From Betaproteobacteria bacterium (GTDB taxonomy: Bacteria > Pseudomonadota > Gammaproteobacteria > Burkholderiales > SG8-41): a DNA stretch of 64,000 bases. Under the pieces are notes generated by a model. The model was not told the origin of the DNA. It made no database searches and worked only from the letters and a program-made list of their open reading frames with translations. Shown piece by piece: positions 59,348 to 64,000 of this stretch; within the stretch, counting starts at the first letter, position 1; each line of letters begins with the position of its first letter. The stretch is taken from contig VGID01000014.1 of assembly GCA_016868035.1 (NCBI GenBank), forward strand, positions 1 to 64,000, given 5' to 3'. The position numbers and the translations under genes are program-made.

Positions 59348-60280
59348 GTTCTTGAGCTGCTGCGCCTGGCGCGCGATGAACTCCCGCGTGCTGTCGATGC
59401 CGCGCGATTGCAGCACGTGGTTGCGAACCGCCGCTTCGGTGAGCACGGCGAGGTTGCGCCCGGCCGCCACGGGCAGGGTCACCTTGCGGAACTCGACTCC
59501 CAGCATGCTCTCGACACCGGCGCCCTGCGGCAGCCGCTCCGCCGCCCGCGCGTCGGCGGCGGCCGACCGTTCGAGATGCACGACCAGCTTCAGGTTCTTG
59601 CGCGGCCGCAGCGCGGCCTCGCCGAAGATGGTGCGGATATTGAGCACCCCGAGTCCGCGGACCTCGATGAAATCCATGAGCATCTCCGGGCACCGCCCCT
59701 CGACCGTGTCCGGCCCGATGCGGTAGAACTCGACGACGTCGTCGGCGATCAAGCCGCTGCCGCGGCTGATCAGCTCGAGCGCGAGCTCGCTCTTGCCCAC
59801 CCCGGAGTCCCCGGTGAGCAGGACACCGACGCCGAGAACGTCGAGAAAAACGCCGTGCGCGGTCGTGCACTCGGCGAGTTCGCGCGCGAGATACGGGCGC
59901 AGCATCCACATGAGCTCGACACTCGGCACCGGGGACGTGAACAGCGGGGTGGAGGCCGCCTCGGCGATCTCGGCGAGCTGCGGCGGCACTGGCTGCCCGC
60001 CCGCGACGATGAAACAGGCGAGGTCTTCGGCCGCGACCTGGGCAAGCGCCGAGCGGCAGCTGGCCGCGTCGAGTCCTTCGAGAAAAGCGACCTCCGAGGC
60101 GCCCAGGATCTGGATCAGGTTCGGGTGTATGAAGTTGAGGTGCCCGATCAGGCCCCGGGAGGAATCCCTGGTGAGCTCGCTGTCGAGTTCGCGGGTCCCG
60201 CCGCCGCGCCCGGCGATCCAGTCCAGCTTGAGGTTGTCCCGGTTGTCTTCAAACAACCGGGCTACGCTGACCTGCGGCAT
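59336..60280 (-). CDS. hprK: HPr kinase/phosphorylase
   Basis: The protein has 314 residues. Walker A is LLTGDSGVGKSELALELI, the capping His lies in the phosphorylase motif region, and the signature IEVRGLGVLNIRTIFGEAALR is intact. It phosphorylates the PTS phosphocarrier HPr on Ser. The ATG lies 32 bases inside the end of ptsN, so the two are translationally coupled. The last residues (GKP) are encoded by a heptamer repeat. Confidence 0.95.
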   Translation of the reverse strand: MPQVSVARLFEDNRDNLKLDWIAGRGGGTRELDSELTRDSSRGLIGHLNFIHPNLIQILGASEVAFLEGLDAASCRSALAQVAAEDLACFIVAGGQPVPPQLAEIAEAASTPLFTSPVPSVELMWMLRPYLARELAECTTAHGVFLDVLGVGVLLTGDSGVGKSELALELISRGSGLIADDVVEFYRIGPDTVEGRCPEMLMDFIEVRGLGVLNIRTIFGEAALRPRKNLKLVVHLERSAAADARAAERLPQGAGVESMLGVEFRKVTLPVAAGRNLAVLTEAAVRNHVLQSRGIDSTREFIARQAQQLKNGKP

Positions 60281-60734
60281 GAGGCTGCCAGTTGGTGATG
60301 AGCTGGTGCAGTTCGGCCGCGCTGGATCCCGAGAGCAGGCGCTCGCGGAATGCCTTGTCGCTGAACATCTGCGCCAGCTCGGACAGGATCTGCAGGTGCG
60401 TGTCGGTCGCGCGGTCCGGCACGAGCAGAACGAAGATCAGGCTCACGGGCTGGCCGTCCGGCGCGTCGAAGGGAATGGGAGCCTTCATCCTCACCAGCGC
60501 GCCTACCGCGTCCTTCAGCGCCTTGATCCGGCCGTGCGGGATGGCGATGCCCTGGCCGAGCCCGGTCGAGCCGAGTTTCTCCCGCGAAAACAGGCTGTCG
60601 AAGACCTGGCTGCGCGCCACCTGGTGGTTGTTCTCGAACAGCAGCCCCACCTGCTCGAACACGCGTTTCTTGCTGCTCACGTCCAGGTCGAGGATGACGT
60701 TGGCCAGAGGCAGCAGCTTTGCGATCAGATTCAT
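60249..60734 (-). CDS. ptsN: PTS-Ntr enzyme IIA (EIIA-Ntr)
   Basis: The protein has 161 residues. The phosphorylated His is in GLGQGIAIPHGRIKAL, and the end of the domain is HLQILSELAQMFSDKAFRERLLSGSSAAELHQLI. It regulates potassium and nitrogen-linked processes according to its phosphorylation state. The position downstream of hpf and overlapping hprK is the conserved betaproteobacterial order. Confidence 0.95.
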   Translation of the reverse strand: MNLIAKLLPLANVILDLDVSSKKRVFEQVGLLFENNHQVARSQVFDSLFSREKLGSTGLGQGIAIPHGRIKALKDAVGALVRMKAPIPFDAPDGQPVSLIFVLLVPDRATDTHLQILSELAQMFSDKAFRERLLSGSSAAELHQLITNWQPHAAGQRSPVV

Positions 60735-60790
60735 CGGGAAACCCTGGTATGGTCGTTACATCCGCACTGCCCCGGCCGGCGGCTGGACCG

Positions 60791-61120
60791 TCATTGCGCG
60801 GAGCGGTGCTTGAGCGGCGTGCCGCTGTGGCGCCGCTCGAGGGATTTTTCCTTGTGCTTGATGATGGTGCGGTCGAGCTTGTCGATCAGGCTGTCGATCG
60901 CGGCGTACATGTCGGTGTCGACGCTCTCGCAGAAGATGTCCTTCCCGCGCACGTGCACACTGGCCTCGACCTTCTGCTGGAGCTTTTCCACCGTGAGAAT
61001 GACGTTGACGTCGATGACGTGATCGAAATGGTTCGTGATGCGTTCCAGCTTGGCGGATACGTAGTCCCGTATGGCAGGAGTGACTTCGAGGTGATGGCCG
61101 GTGAGGTACAAGTTCATCAT
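60791..61120 (-). CDS. hpf: Ribosome hibernation promoting factor (short form)
   Basis: The protein has 109 residues and matches short HPF/YhbH: MNLYLTGHHLEVTPAIRDYVSAKLERITNHFD, then EKLQQKVEASVHVRGKDIFCESVDTDMYAAIDSLIDKLDRTIIKHKEK. It binds the ribosomal decoding site during stationary phase. It starts six bases after the rpoN stop. Confidence 0.95.
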   Translation of the reverse strand: MMNLYLTGHHLEVTPAIRDYVSAKLERITNHFDHVIDVNVILTVEKLQQKVEASVHVRGKDIFCESVDTDMYAAIDSLIDKLDRTIIKHKEKSLERRHSGTPLKHRSAQ

Positions 61121-61126
61121 GCGCTC

Positions 61127-62563
61127 CTAGATGGTCTTTCGGAGATTGACAGGCAGGATCTGCAGCGATTCACGGTACTTGGCCACGGTGCGGCGCGCAA
61201 CGTTGATGCCCTGCTGCGACAGGATCTCCGAAATCTGACCGTCGGAGAGCGGTTTGCGCGCGTTTTCCGCCGACACCAGCTGCTTGATGAGCGCGCGGAT
61301 CGCGGTGCTCGAGGCGGCCCCGCCGGCCTCGGTGGTGACGTGGCTGCCGAAGAAGTACTTCAGCTCGTAGATGCCCCGCGGCGCGCGCATGAATTTCTGG
61401 GTGGTCACGCGTGACACCGTGGATTCGTGCAGGTCCACGGCCTCGGCGATCTCCCGCAGGACGAGCGGCCGCATTGCCACCTCCCCGTGCTCGAAGAAGT
61501 GCCGCTGCCGGTCGACGATCGCCTGTCCCACGCGCAGTATGGTGTCGAAGCGCTGCTGCACGTTCTTGATCAGCCATTTCGCCTCCTGCAGCTGGGTCGC
61601 GAGCTGCTGGGAGCCGGCGTTGCGGTTGCGGCTCAGGATGTCGGCGTAGAGCTGGTTGATCTTGAGCCGCGGCATTGCCTCCGGGTTGAGCGCAGCGGTC
61701 CAGACGCCCTTCACTTTCTTCACGAGGACGTCGGGCACCACGTAGCGCGTCTCTTCGGAGGAGAAGCCCCGGCCCGGACGCGGATTGAGGCCGGTGATCA
61801 GCTTTTGCACCGCGCGCAGCGTCGCGTCGTCGCACCGCAGCAGCTTCTTGAGCTTGGTGAAGTCCCGCGTGGCGAGCAGGTCGATGTGGTTATTCACGAG
61901 CTTGAGCGCCTCGCCGCGATGCGGCGTATCGTGCGGCAGCGCCGCGAGCTGCAGCGCCAGGCATTCTCCCGGGCTGCGAACACCGATGCCGACGGGCTCG
62001 AAATTCTGCAGGTGCTTCAGCGCGATGTGGAGCTCGTCGAGCTCGACCTCGAGTTCCTCCGGCAGCGTCGCCAGCAGCTCTTCGAGCCCCTGTGTGAGAT
62101 AGCCATCCTCGTCCAGGGAGTGGATGAGCAGCGCGACCAGCTGCGCGTCGCGCCCGGAGAGGTTGGTGAGCGAGAGCTGCGCGAGCAGGTGCGCCCGCAG
62201 CGTGGGCGCCTCCGCAGCGTGTTGCGGGTAGTCGCCCTCTTCGGTTTCGTCGCGGTATCCCGCAGGCGGCGCGTCGTCCACTGCGCTGAATTCGGTGCTC
62301 TCGTTTGCGGGCTCGGAGGCTTCCTCCGGTTCCGCTTCGGCGGCGGGCGCGGGCTCGGCGGAGCTCGCGGCGGTCCCCGACATCGTCGCGGCGGGGCGCT
62401 CGAGTATGCCGTCTTCGCGCTCGAGCAGCGGGTTTTCCTGCAGGATGCGCTCGAGCTCCTGGTTGAGCTCAAGCGTGGAGAGCTGCAGCAGCCGGATCGA
62501 CTGCTGCAGTTGCGGCGTCAAGGTGAGGTGCTGAGACAGCCGGAGCTGGAGAGAATGCTTCAT
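61127..62563 (-). CDS. rpoN: RNA polymerase sigma-54 factor
   Basis: The protein has 478 residues from ATG 62563. Region I is the Gln/Leu-rich MKHSLQLRLSQHLTLTPQLQQSIRLLQLSTLELNQELE, an acidic region II spans about residues 60-120, and the RpoN box ARRTVAKYRESLQI lies near the end. It recognises -24/-12 promoters; one is seen at 36436 in this window, with its likely activator GlrR at 34757. The 19-codon open extension upstream lacks similarity. Confidence 0.96.
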   Translation of the reverse strand: MKHSLQLRLSQHLTLTPQLQQSIRLLQLSTLELNQELERILQENPLLEREDGILERPAATMSGTAASSAEPAPAAEAEPEEASEPANESTEFSAVDDAPPAGYRDETEEGDYPQHAAEAPTLRAHLLAQLSLTNLSGRDAQLVALLIHSLDEDGYLTQGLEELLATLPEELEVELDELHIALKHLQNFEPVGIGVRSPGECLALQLAALPHDTPHRGEALKLVNNHIDLLATRDFTKLKKLLRCDDATLRAVQKLITGLNPRPGRGFSSEETRYVVPDVLVKKVKGVWTAALNPEAMPRLKINQLYADILSRNRNAGSQQLATQLQEAKWLIKNVQQRFDTILRVGQAIVDRQRHFFEHGEVAMRPLVLREIAEAVDLHESTVSRVTTQKFMRAPRGIYELKYFFGSHVTTEAGGAASSTAIRALIKQLVSAENARKPLSDGQISEILSQQGINVARRTVAKYRESLQILPVNLRKTI

Positions 62564-62644
62564 CGCTTCATCTTGAGGGATGTGCCGCCGGGCGCGCCAG
62601 TGCAAATTGCCGCACCGCACCCGTCGAGGTTCCGTGGGGGCCGC

Positions 62645-63415
62645 CTACAGGCGGAAATGCTCTCCCAGGTAGACCTTTCTTACGCTTTCATTATAAACGA
62701 TTTCATCGGGCTTGCCGTACGCGAGCACGGAGCCGTCGTTGATGATGTAGGCGCGATCGCAGATCCCGAGCGTCTCCCGCACGTTGTGATCCGTGATCAG
62801 CACTCCGATGCCGCGCGCCTTCAGGAATCCAATGATCTTCTGGATGTCCAGAACGGCGATCGGGTCCACGCCGGCAAACGGCTCGTCGAGCAGGATGAAG
62901 CGCGGCTCCGTTGCGAGGGCGCGCGCGATTTCCACGCGGCGCCGCTCTCCACCCGAGAGGCTGATGGCCAGGCTGTTGCGAAGGTGGCCGATGTGAAGTT
63001 CGTGCAGCAGCTCGTCGAGCTTGTTGTTGATGACGGCGGGATCGGTGTTCACCAGCTCCAGCACCGCCCGCACGTTCTCGTGCACCGTGAGGCGCCGGAA
63101 GATGGACGCTTCCTGCGGCAGGTAGCTCAGACCGAGGCGGGCGCGGCGGTGCATCGGCATGTGCGTGAGCCGCCGCGAGTCGAGGTAGAGCTCGCCGCCG
63201 TCCATCGGCACCAGCCCGACCATCATGTAGAAGCAGGTCGTCTTTCCCGCGCCGTTGGGCCCGAGCAGCCCGATCACCTCGCCGCTGCGCACGTCGAGCG
63301 ACACGTCCTTCACCACGACGCGCGAGCGGTAGCGCTTCTTCAGGCGTTCGGCGCGCAGCTCGCTGCGCTGCGCCGCCGCGGCCGGCGCGGATTCCGGCGC
63401 GAGCGCAAGGCGCAT
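62645..63415 (-). CDS. lptB: Lipopolysaccharide export ABC transporter ATPase LptB
   Basis: The protein has 256 residues from ATG 63415. Walker A is [13 protein letters not shown], the signature is [16 protein letters not shown], Walker B is [13 protein letters not shown], and the switch His lies in LITDHNV. It powers LPS extraction by LptFG. An alternative GTG at 63466 would overlap lptA, but its leader has no similarity; GGAAG stands before the chosen ATG. Confidence 0.95.
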   Translation of the reverse strand: MRLALAPESAPAAAAQRSELRAERLKKRYRSRVVVKDVSLDVRSGEVIGLLGPNGAGKTTCFYMMVGLVPMDGGELYLDSRRLTHMPMHRRARLGLSYLPQEASIFRRLTVHENVRAVLELVNTDPAVINNKLDELLHELHIGHLRNSLAISLSGGERRRVEIARALATEPRFILLDEPFAGVDPIAVLDIQKIIGFLKARGIGVLITDHNVRETLGICDRAYIINDGSVLAYGKPDEIVYNESVRKVYLGEHFRL

Positions 63416-63437
63416 CTGGCCGGCGTCTTCCACGCCG

Positions 63438-64000
63438 CTACTTGGTGCGAGGCCCAGCTTCTTCACGCGGCGTCGCGATGGCTTCGGCCGGCTTGAGGGT
63501 GACCGGCGGGCTTGCGGCGGGCTTCTCCTTCGGCTTGGGCTGGATCACCGCCCGCACCCGCCCCTCCGGATTGGTCGCGCTCGCGGCCTTGGCTCCGCCT
63601 CCGATCACCTGGTAGAACTCGCTCTTGGCGTCGTAGGAAATGTAGTTCCCCCGCACTTCGTCCTGTCCGCGCTTCATGCGAGCGCGGTTGAACAGCTGCA
63701 GCGTCTCGGCGCGCCCGTCGTATTCGATGCGCTCGGCCCAGCCCTCGATGAGCTCGTCGAAGCCTTCGCGCTTCTTGCGGAAGCTGGCGAGATTCCCCCA
63801 GGTCGTCCCGTACCGGAAGCCTTCCTTGTCCTGGCGCACTTCCATGCGGTCGCCCCGGATCACGGTCGTGCCCTGGGTCAGCACGACGTTGCCCTCGAAC
63901 AGCGAGGTCTGCTTGGCATCGTCGATCGTGACGCGGTCGGCCTCGAGGTTGAGCGGCTTCTCGCGGTCGGCCCGTTCGGCGCGCGCCTGCGGAGGGGCGA
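63438..64000 (-). CDS. lptA: LPS transport periplasmic protein LptA, 5' end outside window
   Basis: About 187 residues are visible, from the mature N-terminal part ([31 protein letters not shown]) through the OstA-like beta-jellyroll ([15 protein letters not shown]-type [17 protein letters not shown]) to a Lys/Pro/Ala-rich tail. It forms the periplasmic bridge for LPS. The signal peptide lies beyond position 64000. lptB follows after 22 bases. Confidence 0.92.
   Translation of the reverse strand, partial: APPQARAERADREKPLNLEADRVTIDDAKQTSLFEGNVVLTQGTTVIRGDRMEVRQDKEGFRYGTTWGNLASFRKKREGFDELIEGWAERIEYDGRAETLQLFNRARMKRGQDEVRGNYISYDAKSEFYQVIGGGAKAASATNPEGRVRAVIQPKPKEKPAASPPVTLKPAEAIATPREEAGPRTK

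Noticed and set aside
63416-63466. Longer LptB from GTG 63466
   Set aside because: It would overlap lptA and add residues without family similarity; no Shine-Dalgarno sequence is present, while ATG 63415 has one.

Overview
The window is a GC-rich bacterial chromosome segment, most likely from an environmental betaproteobacterium of the Burkholderiales/Rhodocyclales kind. The indicators are the block lptA-lptB-rpoN-hpf-ptsN-hprK-rapZ (hprK next to ptsN is typical of Betaproteobacteria), the runs gmk-rpoZ-spoT and rph-rdgB-hemW, a glrK-qseG-glrR set, and several orphan Bug-type (tripartite tricarboxylate) solute-binding proteins. No phage, transposase, rRNA or CRISPR array was seen. One tRNA-Gly (anticodon CCC) is present.

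Layout. Positions 1-9963 hold a tightly packed plus-strand catabolic operon: a crotonase tail, a two-subunit B12-dependent acyl-CoA mutase, a CaiB-type CoA transferase, the MeaB GTPase, an aconitase with an altered substrate motif, and two isocitrate-lyase-family C-C lyases flanking a Bug solute-binding protein. A MetC-type PLP enzyme follows on the minus strand. Positions 11416-17550 encode a molybdenum hydroxylase in the unusual order L-L-M-S. From 17766 to 25223 come an alpha/beta hydrolase, another Bug protein, a MenB/BadI-like crotonase, a second CoA transferase (Glu where the nucleophilic Asp is expected), a methylmalonyl-CoA epimerase, an Ldh-type dehydrogenase and an M28 peptidase. Together this reads as aromatic or heteroaromatic and branched-acid catabolism feeding methylmalonyl-CoA; the substrates are inferred, not seen.

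Positions 25317-32696 carry a CBS protein, an MlaC-like lipid-binding protein, a GrdB/PrdB-type protein with an in-frame UGA that is best read as selenocysteine, a frameshifted methyltransferase, and a sulfur-related set (SQR-like flavoprotein, DsrE, fatty-acid-hydroxylase-like membrane protein) divergent from an ArsR-rhodanese regulator across a palindromic operator. GlrK-QseG-GlrR follows at 32797-36112. Immediately downstream lie two TGTC-N10-GACA-type GlrR sites and a sigma-54 promoter in front of a glycine-zipper membrane protein. Positions 37773-63999 are mostly housekeeping: stringent response (spoT, rpoZ), gmk, yicC, rph, rdgB, hemW, a cysteine-synthase-like gene, trmB, a GGDEF/EAL protein, thiG/thiS, a PqqU/YncD-like TonB receptor, asmA, mutY, and the rpoN/PTS-Ntr/Lpt block.

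A window-wide peculiarity is that many spacers are built from short degenerate tandem units, usually 7-mers and sometimes 9- or 10-mers. They are often arranged as two arrays in opposite orientation, so that each locus could fold into a long hairpin. The word differs between loci but is shared by the two arms of one locus. One such pair sits in frame inside hemW. Only one gene-free stretch exceeds 300 bases (36113-36490); it holds a terminator, a tandem repeat and the GlrR/sigma-54 control region.
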